Shown: positions 54,325 to 64,000 of the stretch, piece by piece
Numbering within the stretch: the stretch's first letter is position 1
Layout of the letters: each line of letters starts with the position of its first letter
DNA from: Notospermus geniculatus
Lineage: Eukaryota; Nemertea; Pilidiophora; Heteronemertea; Lineidae
NCBI GenBank assembly: GCA_002633025.1
Contig: NMRB01001034.1
Location: forward strand, 135,213-199,212
Direction: 5' to 3'
Length of the DNA stretch: 64,000 nt
The notes under the pieces: model-generated
What the model was told of the DNA's origin: nothing
Database searches by the model: none
What the model saw: only the letters and a program-made list of their open reading frames with translations
Made by a program: the position numbers and the translations under genes

Positions 54325-55150
54325 TTTATTTCATGAAATAAGTAAGAATGAACATTGTACAAATGACGGAATGACGGGGGAAACAGGAAAACTAGTTTCT
54401 GAAATGTTTCTTTGATTTGCCAGATTTTCTCAGCCGGGCACGCAAGTCTTTCCAGGCGGGCTTTTCGCCCGGTTCCCGGCTGTTAGCGACAACACTGCAT
54501 TCGTTAAATATATCAAGGTGAAAACATTTGCACGGATTCGAAAATCAAACATGGTGATAATGCAACGATGTTGTCTTAACCTCGGGCTAGTACAGCGCAA
54601 TTCGGTAATTACAACTGGCAAATTGACGAATCGATTTTTTCGACAACGTCAATGCTTCATGTATCCTGAGGCGTTATCCATTTTCATTTTCCAACTCTGG
54701 GCTTTTTACCCCAAACTTTTGGTTACATTCTCTCATAATGAAATTCTGAACCAATGAAATCTCAGCACATTTTCACATTTTTGTAAAAAAAGTTTAATTG
54801 TTGTCTGTTTATTTGGTGTTAAATGTTTACACAGTGCAAAAAGGTTCATTTTTCTGTCAAATTTGAAAAGTATTCTTCATTTTTGATCCTCAAGGCACCA
54901 ACTTGGTAACAATACACAAACTTCAATGAATGTATGGAAATTGTTTCAGGATTTCGTTAAAATATCGTATTTCTGGTTTTAAGGAATTCGATTTTAAACA
55001 TCATTTCACGTGTCTTGGAAAAAAAGTCACGTTGTCACCTCTAGTTTTCAAAGGATGAAATATGACATATTATTTGACTGTGAAGTAATGGAGGGATATT
55101 GGACCCCTTGGGGAAATTTTCATGCTAATGAATAGATTCGTCTCCTCTTA
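54325..55150. other. No gene seen
   Basis: A/T-rich apart from a small GC hairpin at 54446-54482 (caggcgggcttttcgcccgg). No exon of the flanking unassigned gene could be placed. Confidence 0.4.
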
Positions 55151-55156
55151 CTTCAG

Positions 55157-57745
55157 AAGTTGGTATGGAGAAGTTTGTCAACTGTTTGAAAAGTCATAAG
55201 CACAAAGGTCAGTGTGCCCACCTCCTCAGACGTCACATGGGCCAACAAATTCACCTCTTCGGTTGTTGAAGATGATGATTGAAAACTTTTTTTCAGAGCC
55301 TATATACTTTTCTTATTCATCGTTTCCACGACATAACTCTGACAGTGTCCGCCATTGCTGACGTCGCCGTAATGACGCAAAGGTGGTGGGTAAAATTCAT
55401 TGCTTTGCTGAAGAAAGCTGGTGGGCAAAACGCACAACGTCACAGACCGATGTAGGCCTGGGCAACGTCATGGATACGATGAATACTCGCTGCGCCATCT
55501 ATTATTCTAGTTTGTCATGCAGGTTCCCTATTGGGCATAGGGGGAGAACCCAAAAACTCAATAGCGGAAGGGGCTGATATTTCCACCGTGCCTGCCCACC
55601 CTGACAACCCTGAGATGATGACGAGGGCATAGCGACAACATTAATCACATTCCTGCAGGATAAATAGCTGATGCAACCAATTAAACCAATATTTCTGAAT
55701 ACCAATAACTTTGTCTCTGGAACACAATGAATTACTTAAAACATGAACTTTTAACATAAGAATAATATTGAATATCTGAATGATGCAAGATTTGAATAAT
55801 TCAATATTTTTATCTGTAGATGAAAACAATGAATCGGATAAAAGTGTGAAATTGATTGTAGGGTCGCGGGGAGGGGGATGGAGTGTGGGGGGTTTTAATT
55901 ATCAAGTCTGCAATGACAATTGCCTTGAAATTGGTACGCCTGAAATGCCTGTTTGTAGAATCTGTTGATGTCTTCGTTACATATTAGGGAGGTTTCGCAA
56001 GCGCCCGGTTAGGCCATACGACGACGTTTATCTATTGTTTGGGTATACCCACACAATAGATAAACGTCGTCGTAGGGCCTAATCGGGCGCTTGCGAAACC
56101 TCCCTATTGACAAAAAACCTATTACAAATAACTGGGGGTGAACGACTTGACCCCCTAGAAACAAATTTGCATATATATGGATGTTTTCTTACCTGATTTT
56201 GACGTAACTCATCCTTCTCTGCCAAATATCTTGAAGATGAATGTTTGTATCTGTTCGTTTCTCAGATGGAGTGGTAGAAACAAATGTGCCTGTGACAAAA
56301 GAGGTCACAGGTTTGATCACTGATCATTCCAGGGGCTTTATCGATGTTGGAAAGAGAGCAATCTGTCCTCCACATTGTACCGGTAGGTTTTTTCTAGAGC
56401 TTCCTCCTACATCACCCAGTATTGTTTTGTAATGCTCGGAGTTGGCACTTTCACCCCTGAAATAATTAATATTTTAATTTCATTTCATTTGTCAATTTCA
56501 AAATTGGTCAGCACTGATCCACTCCAAATCTCAACCGCTGAAAATGAAAAATGTCAAGGATGACGCAATGGTGAGACTTAGTCAGAACAAGAGCAGGATT
56601 TACGAATTTAAATCTTGTTTGAATTCCAAATTGCCGTAGGCTGTGATATAGACAAAATAATTGGCTGCGGGAGTCAGATCTGACAGAAAATGAAGCGCCA
56701 GACTGTTGGCTAGTGCAGTGTCGCAGAATAATACGGCGTTTTTTAGCGGATTTTGCTGATTTGCGACATTCCCGTTATCTGATTCATAATGCTGTGAGAA
56801 CAATGACGCGATATGCAGGTGTGAAGTGAACTGGAAGAATACAGTTAACCCTTGATGCTCTGACATAAAACGTCACCGAAACTTTATCGATTGGTGATAT
56901 TGGAGTTGTGTCTCTTTCTTGTCATTCTCCATCGCATGGGACTGTAACCATGGAGCCTTGTACCTTGTGCCTTTGCAAGGCCAAGTAAAATACCCCATCC
57001 AAGTGAGGAACATGAGTAGCTTAAGATGGCCTTTCCATACTTACCAGGGCCAATAATGCTGTGGCTTCAGCCCTGATGGAAAAATCTACTTCAAATACAA
57101 TACAAGTAAGGCCTTTGAAAGAACAGGCTCGAGTCCAAAAGCAACAGCCAACTGTAAATGTGGAGATGGCAAGCAAACACCGAAACACACGCTGCAGACC
57201 TGTCCCCAAATGACCAGTTGACAAGAATTCTGGCCGGACCCAACCTGAAGACAAAGCTGTGGCGAATGGAGGAGGAGCTCAAACGACAAGATTTATGTGT
57301 TTGATGGTGATCAACAAACCCAGAAGAAGATGATGGAAGAACAGACAATGATAGGTTAAGTCCCTAGTAGTTTGAGATACTGGAGCCACAAGATTCCTAA
57401 AGGCACTGCTGCATGAGGGTTTTCTGTCTGTGGACTCTGGGAAACAACCACAGAATTTATTTGTGTCATTCTCTCAGGGCAATTGGCCAGTTTACTTGCC
57501 AGGGAACAAGCACGGGGGTTGTGAATACTGGCTGAGTGGTACTTATTCTGAAAGGTTGCAAAAAGGAACCAATATCGATTAACTGCCCACAGAGAGCCAA
57601 CTTGCACGAGAAAACTGACGTTGAGAGCACCTTTAAGACCACAGCACATCCTTCTTATTCTTCAGTTGAGGGCAGACACCCGATGATCAGTATCACAAGC
57701 ATTCAACCTGTGAGACAAGGGTCGAAAGAATCGTTGGACAGTTAA
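55157..57745 (+). CDS. Unassigned gene, candidate 3' exons
   Basis: Small open exons with good splice sites: 55157-55207 (cttcag / gtcagt; VGMEKFVNCLKSHKHK), perhaps 55820-55843 (ctgtag / gtgtga), 56266-56382 (tttctcag / gtaggt; GVVETNVPVTKEVTGLITDH and ICPPHC), 56512-56570 (ggtcag / gtgaga; LIHSKSQPLKMKNVKDDAM), perhaps 57324-57354, and terminal 57666-57745 (attcttcag; SITSIQPVRQGSKESLDS, TAA). Phases fit throughout (1-1, 1-1, 1-1, 1-0, 0-1, 1-end). AATAAA follows at 57822-57827 with a GT-rich stretch after it. No family is recognised. Candidate 57324-57354 lies in the tail of a LINE relic, and 55820-55843 is only 24 bases, so those two are the weakest. Confidence 0.38.
55987..56104. mobile_element. 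Foldback family F, intact copy with TA duplication
   Basis: gggaggtttcgcaagcgccc and gggcgcttgcgaaacctccc are perfect ends, flanked by TA on both sides (55985-55986, 56105-56106). It is a 118-bp near-palindrome, consistent with a Tc1/mariner-type target. Confidence 0.78.
56928..57105 (+). mobile_element. SINE-2 fragment abutting a LINE 3' end
   Basis: The body (gccttgtaccttgtgcc, ccccatccaagtgagg) and tail (ccagggccaataatgctgtg) are followed by acttcaaatacaatacaag and then the LINE relic. The tRNA head is missing. Confidence 0.65.
57130..57304 (+). pseudogene. LINE ORF2 C-terminal relic
   Basis: It reads NCKCGDGKQTPKHTLQTCPQ, then after a one-base frame change LTRILAGPNLKTKLWRMEEE and LKRQDLCV with TGA at 57302-57304. 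This is the C-terminal pattern of many animal non-LTR retrotransposons (C.CG...QT..HIL..CP...  ..TKLWG..EDL.RT). A SINE-2 copy abuts it on the left, and only the last ~55 codons survive. Confidence 0.62.
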
Positions 57746-57821
57746 GATTTATCATCCCGCTGTATCATCAACTTGATTAAGACAAAGTACTACATTACTG
57801 ACTCGGAATACAACATCACCT

Positions 57822-57827
57822 AATAAA
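57822..57827 (+). terminator. Candidate poly(A) signal AATAAA (+ gene)
   Basis: AATAAA lies 77 bases after the TAA at 57743-57745, followed within about 25-40 bases by a GT-rich run (tgtatgtgtcttt). Position and order are typical of an animal 3' end and support the terminal exon call. Confidence 0.5.
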
Positions 57828-58224
57828 GTAACAGTAAGCAGAGAAGTGGATTTCACTGTATGTGTCTTTCAAGAGTTGGGTCGTAGTAACACCCATTGGT
57901 CAACTGACTGACAGCTCCTACTCCATTCATTTTCACCTCAGTAGTCAGGACACCTTCAATTATGGAGAGTATTTGTTGGTCCAAAAGGTGTCCCAACTGA
58001 GAGGTTCCCAGTGTGCAACTGCTGATCAAAGGGGAATAATCCCTCGTTATTAAGAAAAAATTTTTGGAAAGAAGTTGTTCTTTATAGATGCAATTTTCTG
58101 GTATTTGACATGTAAAACTATGTCTCCCTCTCTAAGTTTTTGGTCTGCCAAAATAATGGATCCGTACCCCCACTGCATCCCGCACTGAGAGGGCTCCCTT
58201 TGTATCAGCTCTCCAACTAAACTC

Positions 58225-58230
58225 TTTATT
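58225..58230 (-). terminator. Candidate poly(A) signal AATAAA (- gene)
   Basis: On the - strand AATAAA lies about 147 bases beyond the TAA at 58377-58379. Together with the + strand signal at 57822 it leaves roughly 400 bases between two converging 3' ends. Confidence 0.42.
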
Positions 58231-58376
58231 CTATCCCAGAATGATGTCTTTCAGAACACGAACGTGGAAAATAAGCCAGATTTTCCTCTCAAACATTCTA
58301 ACTGGGAAAACACTTCTCTGCGAATGGCTTTCATCCTACTTAAGAACACAGAAAATAATTGAAGTAGCACAGAATA

Positions 58377-59079
58377 TTAGCCGTTTTGTCCTTTAAGATA
58401 TGCATTTGCACTATTTGGTACTCCAAACAACCAGTGCAGGGACCGTCTCAAAGATGACTTATCCTGAAATGAAATGGATTTGGTGGTAATCCAGAATGAT
58501 CCATCAAGTTGAAATTCGATGAGTGGGGAACAAAAATGTTTAGGGGAATCTAGCTGCATGGTCACTCTCATCACCTACTTCCTCCATTGTGAGATGTTGA
58601 TACACCAAAATCGCAGTTGTAAGGTCACAGAGGTCTGGCATGCAGCAGGGATCCACTTCTCCTGTTGGTGATGGTTGGCACTGCTGAAGACAGCAGGATG
58701 TTGTTGTCTTTGAATCAAAGTCCTGACACTGACGCTTTTGATACGGCAATGTTGGAGGAGCTAGATCCCAGTGGCAAAGTCAGGTCTCTGTGACTTGACA
58801 ACTGTCATTTTTGGTGTGATTTTTGGCACTATGTACTCCTTGGATGAATTTTCACCATGTTTTGAAGAAACTGACCTGGGGAATAAGACGATGCAAGTCA
58901 GATAATTTGACGGCAACATTCCAATTCCTTCATTCATTTTCTTGCAAGGGCTGGTCTTAGGATAGTACCTCTTGGAATCTTCACAATATGTTTGGCAGGT
59001 TCTGCCATCTTCGGAATGTCTACATGCTTGTTGTCTTCAGTGAAGTCATTTGGTATCAATTTTGAGATCACCCCTTGTA
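58377..59079 (-). CDS. Unassigned gene, 3' exons, with one apparent 1-nt frameshift
   Basis: Three exons read on the - strand: 59079-58969 (phase 1 to 1; contains SKLIPNDFTEDNKHVDIPKM), 58870-58579 (contains SSKHGENSSKEYIVPKITPK, later a Cys-rich run with CCLQQC and CCMPDLC), and 58463-58377 (DKSSLRRSLHWLFGVPNSAN, then TAA). Splice sites are gtactat / ccccaggtcag and gtaggt / atttcatttcag, with introns of 98 and 115 bases. The middle exon is one base short: the frame switches near 58762-58772 (after PDFATG, before DLAPPTLP), so either the assembly lost a base or the gene is broken. AATAAA lies at 58225-58230. I do not recognise the family; earlier exons must lie upstream (higher coordinates) but were not found. 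Confidence 0.5.
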
Positions 59080-59317
59080 CTCAGCTAGCATAGACGGAGA
59101 TGGATGACTATTGAACACTGATACAAATTAGCAATATCTTCATCATATGGAATACAAACGCTCCTTTAAGCTGAATGAAAAAATGCTACCTAAGAAACGC
59201 ACTATAGAACATCTATGTTAAAGGTGCCATGTTACTACAAATGTCACTTCTGAGGACAGGATAGAATATGGAATTGAGAACTTAGTGCCAAATATGGCAT
59301 GGTAACGCTATACAGGG

Positions 59318-59618
59318 TTTCCGCCACAGGGTAAAATTCCGTACCCTTAAATTTTTCCAGGGTACGGATCTGTACCCTCAATAAACGTTGGGTAACCATT
59401 TTTCCATCATGTCCATGACATGCCAGATGAAACGAAACAACTGGCATGACTGGCGCGGGGATTTTATGCTTCAAAATACGCCTAAAATGGCACCAAACAT
59501 CGTTCAAAACATTTTAAAATAAAAAATTTCAAAAAAAATTTTTTCAAAAAATTTTTTTTTTCAAAAAATTTTTTTTGGTCCGTACCCTCATTTTTTTTCT
59601 GGCGGAAACCCTGCTATA
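59318..59618. repeat. gggtac / ggcggaaac repeat, copy 1
   Basis: agggtttccgccacagggta at the left and ttctggcggaaaccctgct at the right are inverted; the interior has T/A homopolymers. A related end occurs at 52312-52450 (taccctctggcggaaacac), where it cuts the copia fragment. Confidence 0.6.
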
Positions 59619-59659
59619 GACAACATTGGGCAATATAATGTAAAACAGGAAGTAACTGA

Positions 59660-59955
59660 AGTGCCCGGAGAAAACCTGCATTGTCAAAGATACTTAGTCA
59701 CCCTCCAGGGGCGGATCCAGGATTTCCGGAAAGAGGGGGCAGACGGTGCTAGAAACATTGAAATCTGCGGTGAATTTCAATGATTTGCTCCAAATTTTAT
59801 AATTTCACGGTCGATTTTACAGATTTTTTGGCCGAAAGGGGGGCATGCGCCGGGTGCACCCCCCCCCCCCCCCCNAAAGTTGATCCAACCGGGGATCAAA
59901 CCTGGGACCTCAGAGGTGACAGGCGCTGAAGTTTCCATTGTGCCAATCTGACATT
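59660..59955 (-). mobile_element. SINE-3 copy split by a GGATCC-type element
   Basis: The tail side at 59665-59700 (gcccggagaaaacctgc) and head side at 59878-59955 (ggggatcaaacctgggacctc, gatg-like tttccattgtgcc) belong to SINE-3. Between them is a copy of the ggggcggatcc repeat ending in a C run and an N. Confidence 0.6.
59703..59876. mobile_element. GGATCC-type element, copy 2
   Basis: aggggcggatccaggattt, gaatttcaatgatttgctcc and ggccgaaaggggggca, ending in a C homopolymer and N at 59875. Confidence 0.68.
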
Positions 59956-60021
59956 TCAAACTAGGGACAAGGTCCAATGCCCCTTTTTCCTACCTGGGTA
60001 TTCTGTCTTTTGTATTGTATC

Positions 60022-60095
60022 AGATTTTTCCATCAGGGCCGAAGCCATAGCATTATTGGCCCTGGTAAGTACGTAAGAGGATATTTCAAGCTACT
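60022..60095 (-). mobile_element. SINE-2 tail fragment
   Basis: ccatcagggccgaagccat and attattggccctggtaagt identify the SINE-2 tail; it fades after tttcaagctact. Confidence 0.6.
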
Positions 60096-60099
60096 ACTA

Positions 60100-61170
60100 A
60101 ATTCTTTCTTCTTATGGGGAGCTGCAAATGGTCACATTAAGTTCAAAGTACATTTGCCGCCAGACACCCACGCTCTCCCCAATCAAACGGTAAAAGGGAT
60201 CAAGATAAATTTCAACCCTTATTTCCAAGGTCATCAGATACAAAAGCATCCACAAGCCTTCTGATCCCCAACGGTCACTGCCCACTCAAGCTATAGATGT
60301 ATGACAAGATCACTTTCACCCCTGAAATCATGGCTCAAAGGGACTTTAATCTTTGAGACCTTTTTATGTCCACAGCGACAAGAAATTTTACCCCTTAAAT
60401 TAAGAGGCTAAACGAAATCCATAAATTTAGCCCCTCAAACTTCATAGTGGATCTAGGTATCCAAGCAATTCAGATCACGTGCAAATCAATTTTCAAGGCC
60501 AGGAAATGTTTTGTATTTACTTTCAACCTTTAGATAAAATGACAAACACCAAGTGCTCCTGGGTAGTCACAGATTCCCTCTCAAGATGCTAGTGATGTTA
60601 AAGATAATTTCCATGACGCAGGGTAACTGAAGTTTATGTCGGTACAAAGCTTAGTTTCTAACACAAGTGGCCCTTGAAATTTTCAATGTTCAAGTTAATT
60701 CTCCAAAACCCACCTGGAGACATTCTTTTCAAAGACCAACTTAGCAAAGTATGGCATTTGAAAATATAGGTACTCAGACTCAAGTATGGGATATTTTAGG
60801 CCTATTGTTAAGTCTATCATTTGCCTTGGGACAGACTGGGCCCGGTACTTGGTCTTGCCTTTTATCAGCTTTTCATTTTCAACAGCCCATCAGAGGTAGT
60901 TGAATTCACCACAATAAATGTCCTACCCTTTAATATGAAAGGGTGATCCCACAACTAACTTTAACAGTAACTGAATTTATCTCTCATTAAAGAAAATAAA
61001 CGTATATTTGGAGCCACTCAGGAATAGCATTTTTATAAGTGTCTTTCATCAAGTATTTGTGACTCAATCAAGGAAAGGTTGGTGAAAAGTTGGTGAATGA
61101 TTTTCTTGTCCCCATCACGTCGTCCCCCTCTTCTGCAGCCTTAGCAAAACTGCCCACGTGGTCACAGTTG
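60100..61170. other. No gene seen
   Basis: A/T-rich unique sequence. On the - strand 61068-61160 is open (FAKAAEEGDDVMGTRKSFTN) and could be an exon of the unassigned - gene, but the + strand is open too and no phase link was found. Confidence 0.3.
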
Positions 61171-61173
61171 CTG

Positions 61174-61301
61174 AGGCTGCATTCACATAGAGCTACACGG
61201 ACACTCCGGTTAACAATGGCTTCACGGTCACGAGCCCTTTGTGAAGCCATTGTCAACCGGCGTGTCCATGTAGCGTGTAGCTCTATGTGATTGCGGCCTA
61301 A
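61174..61301. mobile_element. Foldback element Z
   Basis: gcattcacatagagctacac and gtagctctatgtgattgcgg outer arms; ggttaacaatggcttcacgg / tgaagccattgtcaaccgg inner arms. Confidence 0.7.
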
Positions 61302-61304
61302 CGC

Positions 61305-62160
61305 ACCGTCATCAAGTCACCTTGACCTTTGGCTTAGCAAATTAACCTAAAGCATCTTATTGAAAGAAGCAATAAAAAGGACAAAGAAATTAAATCTTGG
61401 ATAGCATTATGACATGAAAGGATTGTAAAAAGCTGAACACCAGATGACATTTACTTGTCCTCACTTTGAGGGATGCTTGAAGGCTTGCCGTTTCTCTGTA
61501 GTATTCTTATAATTCTTGTCATCTGACCTTTCGCTCCTTCGTGCATGCAACTTTAAGGTTTGCCAGCGTCTTCAGAATGAGTGTAACCAGAGATACATTG
61601 TTATCGTAGCATTAAAGGAGATATCCTTTGATATATGGACGGCTAGCAGTAGAAAGTAAGAATCCATACTCAGATGCGCGAGTGAAACTTGACATCGGGA
61701 TGAGGTGGAAAGTCACTCAAGCGCAGTACAAAACATTGCATCACTTAAGATGTTGTCCAGTGTACTCCTGTAAAATGAGTCAGAATGAGCCGGAAAGAAG
61801 ACCCAAGATGAGACCAGAGAACAATTGCAGAAATGGACAAAGTCAAATTTCACAATGGGCAGACAATGCTGAAATCAACAAACCGTTGGTTCACCTTGGG
61901 TCTACTTCTGTGCGCATTCCGATTCATTTTGCTGTCACGGGTCACAAATGTTGCTGACAAAGTAGGCTGATAAGGAGTACCACATCGCCACCTTGTTTCG
62001 ATAGTAAAGGAGCTGTTCCACAGAGTTTTCTCAACAAGTTGGCTCTCAATGGCCAACTTAGCCACAGAAAACTGTTGACAGTCATTTGTGTCACTGGTCA
62101 ACCATAGATAACCCATAAAGAAACCAACAAGACTGAATTGCCCACTGAATGCCAATATCC
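61305..62160. other. No confident gene; open frames on both strands
   Basis: A 109-codon + frame at 61628-61957 and a 101-codon - frame at 61850-62155 overlap. Neither shows recognised motifs or clear splice sites. Confidence 0.3.
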
Positions 62161-62164
62161 ACCA

Positions 62165-62332
62165 CTACAGGAGCGGATCCACGATTTAGGGAAAGAGGGG
62201 GCACACTTTGCTAGAAACATTGAAATCTGCAGTGAATTTCAATGATTTGCTCCAAATTTCAGAATTTCATGGTCAATTTTACAGATTCGTTGGCCGAAAG
62301 GGAGGGCGCGCACCGGGTAGATCCACGCCTGC
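62165..62332. mobile_element. GGATCC-type element, copy 3
   Basis: aggagcggatccacgattta, gaatttcaatgatttgctcc and ggccgaaagggagggcgcg, ending at tagatccacgcctgca, so both ends carry gatcca / tggatc-type motifs. Confidence 0.68.
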
Positions 62333-62334
62333 AC

Positions 62335-64000
62335 TACACTTGCTCAGGATTGAACTGGGAATGTCCAGTGTTGGTGGTCACGGGTACAGCCAACCCGCAC
62401 GAGAAAACTTACATAGACGAGCACCTCTGGCCATTGAATCTATGGGTAATCATTGGTTTTGTCAGTCTTACCGTAGTTTGAAAGGAAATCAACAGTGATG
62501 AATTGCCAACAAGCGCAATGAAATGTTCACATGCAGAAGCGCCTTAAGGAGTGTCATATTTACGTGTAGTTCCATGAATAACTCGCAGTCAACAGCCGGC
62601 GCAGACAGTTCATTTCTTTTGCCCACAAATCCTGAATCATACCTTTCGTCTCTGCACATGAAATATTCAACAAGTTACTTTCATGGATCAGGAATTACGC
62701 TCGCTATGTCATTGATCGTGTCAAATCAGCGTCGCCACATGGCATTGATCTAACTCCTCACCAGATGTACAGATCAGTGAGCCGTACACGCTAAACGAGG
62801 ATTGACTCCCGCGTTGAAAATCAGGCAATCCTTTTGAACAACATCATGTTCACTTCCTCACACTGAGTTATCAAAGCTGATGTAATGAATGCCAATTTCT
62901 TTCTGTAAACATGATAACAATAATGATATCAAGCTTTTACAGCACTTTCCACTGTAAAGGCCCATTTCCACTACAGCGGATTACGCCCTGGTTTGCCAAG
63001 AGCGGAGCAGTTTGCCAGGAGCGGAGCAGTTTTCATAATCAACACGCCATGTATTGTTACATCATCGAAGGATTATCCAAACCCCTGTGAAAACCGCCTT
63101 GCTGCAAAACCTCAGTGGAATCTGATGAAGTAAAAACGGGGCTTTACAAGTCTCAAGCATGCTTCACATTTTTACCTCAGACTCTGCAGAAACCTTTCTC
63201 GGGAACTGAAGGAGCAGCTCATTTTCAGCGTATCACTTGATTCACCCAGTGGTCATCCAACCGAGTACCGAACTCGCTGCCTGATGCAAGTTGAACGACA
63301 AACCGTGTTCGAAAATATCCCCACTTTGATCACCGTAGTTTGATCTTGCATTAAAAAGCATAAAATATATTTGCAACAGAAATATAATATGTAACTGCAC
63401 AGACTCAATAGGTGACGCGTAAAAGTTAAACATATTTCAGTCATATCCCTACAAAAAATCCAACAGGTCGGTATTCATACCTCAGTAAGGAGTCCGTCAT
63501 GCAGCTCATCACATCAGAAGCAACCACACGCCACCAAACCCAATAATTCTCACGTCAAACACACGGATTACTGAACCGTACATTCACAATTACTTGTTGA
63601 TACGTCGCCCACCGATCACCGTGTAATTGAGAGGTGTTCTCCTCTCCGTGAAAGCAATCCCGGGCTGGGAATGTTGATTATAGTGTCACCCTGGTAGTGG
63701 AGGGGATTTCGGGAATGTCAATGCGATGTCGTAGTGTTAAATAAAAGATTCCAATCAACATTTTTATCGTTATTGTGAAACTTCTTGTTGGTGACTTACG
63801 CCCACCCACACAAGGGCACATCATTATTATCGCCAGGCTACGATTATTCTCAATGGTCACACACCCTGTCTGTTAAGGCCTGTCCACATCATCAATATTT
63901 TCAAAACATTCCTGTAACAAAACATTTTGAAAACTGCTTTCGAAATGTTGTGGCTTGTTTCGAGATTGGTCTACATCCTCTGCAACATTATCAAAACATG
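62335..64000. other. No gene seen; partial repeats at the right edge
   Basis: 63168-63240 carries a SINE-like tail (gaaacctttctcgggaactg aagg) related to 47700-47775. 62960-63000 (aggcccatttccactacagc) and 63885-64000 (ggcctgtccacatcatcaat) look like left arms of foldback elements, the latter cut by the window end. Confidence 0.4.

Noticed and set aside
58255-58370. Open + strand segment after a good acceptor (NDVFQNTNVENKPDF)
   Set aside because: It lies between the two convergent poly(A) signals, antisense to the presumed 3' UTR of the - strand gene, with nothing to link it to.

Overview
The window is invertebrate animal nuclear DNA: small exons with GT-AG introns, very dense tRNA-derived SINEs, foldback/MITE-type elements and minisatellites, and a few draft-assembly gaps. 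A marine deuterostome such as an amphioxus, echinoderm or hemichordate fits the repeat style, but the sequence does not prove the phylum. There is no bacterial-type operon, CRISPR array or rRNA, and I see no convincing free-standing tRNA gene.

The one gene identified with certainty is the 3' half of REV1 (translesion DNA polymerase / deoxycytidyl transferase and scaffold) on the + strand, 38150-50041. Thirteen exons with consistent splice phases encode 696 residues. They cover the catalytic SCDE motif, the rest of the palm, thumb (HhH) and little finger, a low-complexity linker, two ubiquitin-binding motifs (UBM1, UBM2), a basic region and the C-terminal Rev7/Y-polymerase docking domain, ending at the stop codon at 50039-50041. 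The BRCT domain, the N-terminal region and the first catalytic aspartate are not recognisable in the 38 kb upstream.

Layout. 1-38 kb: almost entirely repeats, with a possible orphan terminal exon at 7629-7801. They include SINE families (called SINE-1, -2, -3 here), hairpin MITEs (notably a 245-bp family with five copies and several TTAA-bounded families), minisatellites, two segmental duplications and three copies of an old dispersed repeat (R1). 38-50 kb: REV1, its introns packed with hairpin elements and minisatellites. 50-53.4 kb: two LTR-retrotransposon remnants on the - strand, one a short-LTR element with a tRNA-Lys-type primer binding site and Gag, the other a copia-type Gag with a zinc knuckle and an in-frame stop. 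53.4-54.3 kb: a GC-rich segment with a 105-N gap. 55-59.1 kb: exons of two unassigned genes that appear to converge (+ strand ending 57745, - strand ending 58377), each with a plausible AATAAA. 59-64 kb: repeats and unexplained sequence.

The interest lies mainly in mobile-element layering (SINE in SINE, MITE in SINE then duplicated, MITE in a repeat whose inner segment became a minisatellite), in the parallel exon structure of the two REV1 UBMs, and in the two unassigned genes. I did not find evidence for a novel multi-gene system.
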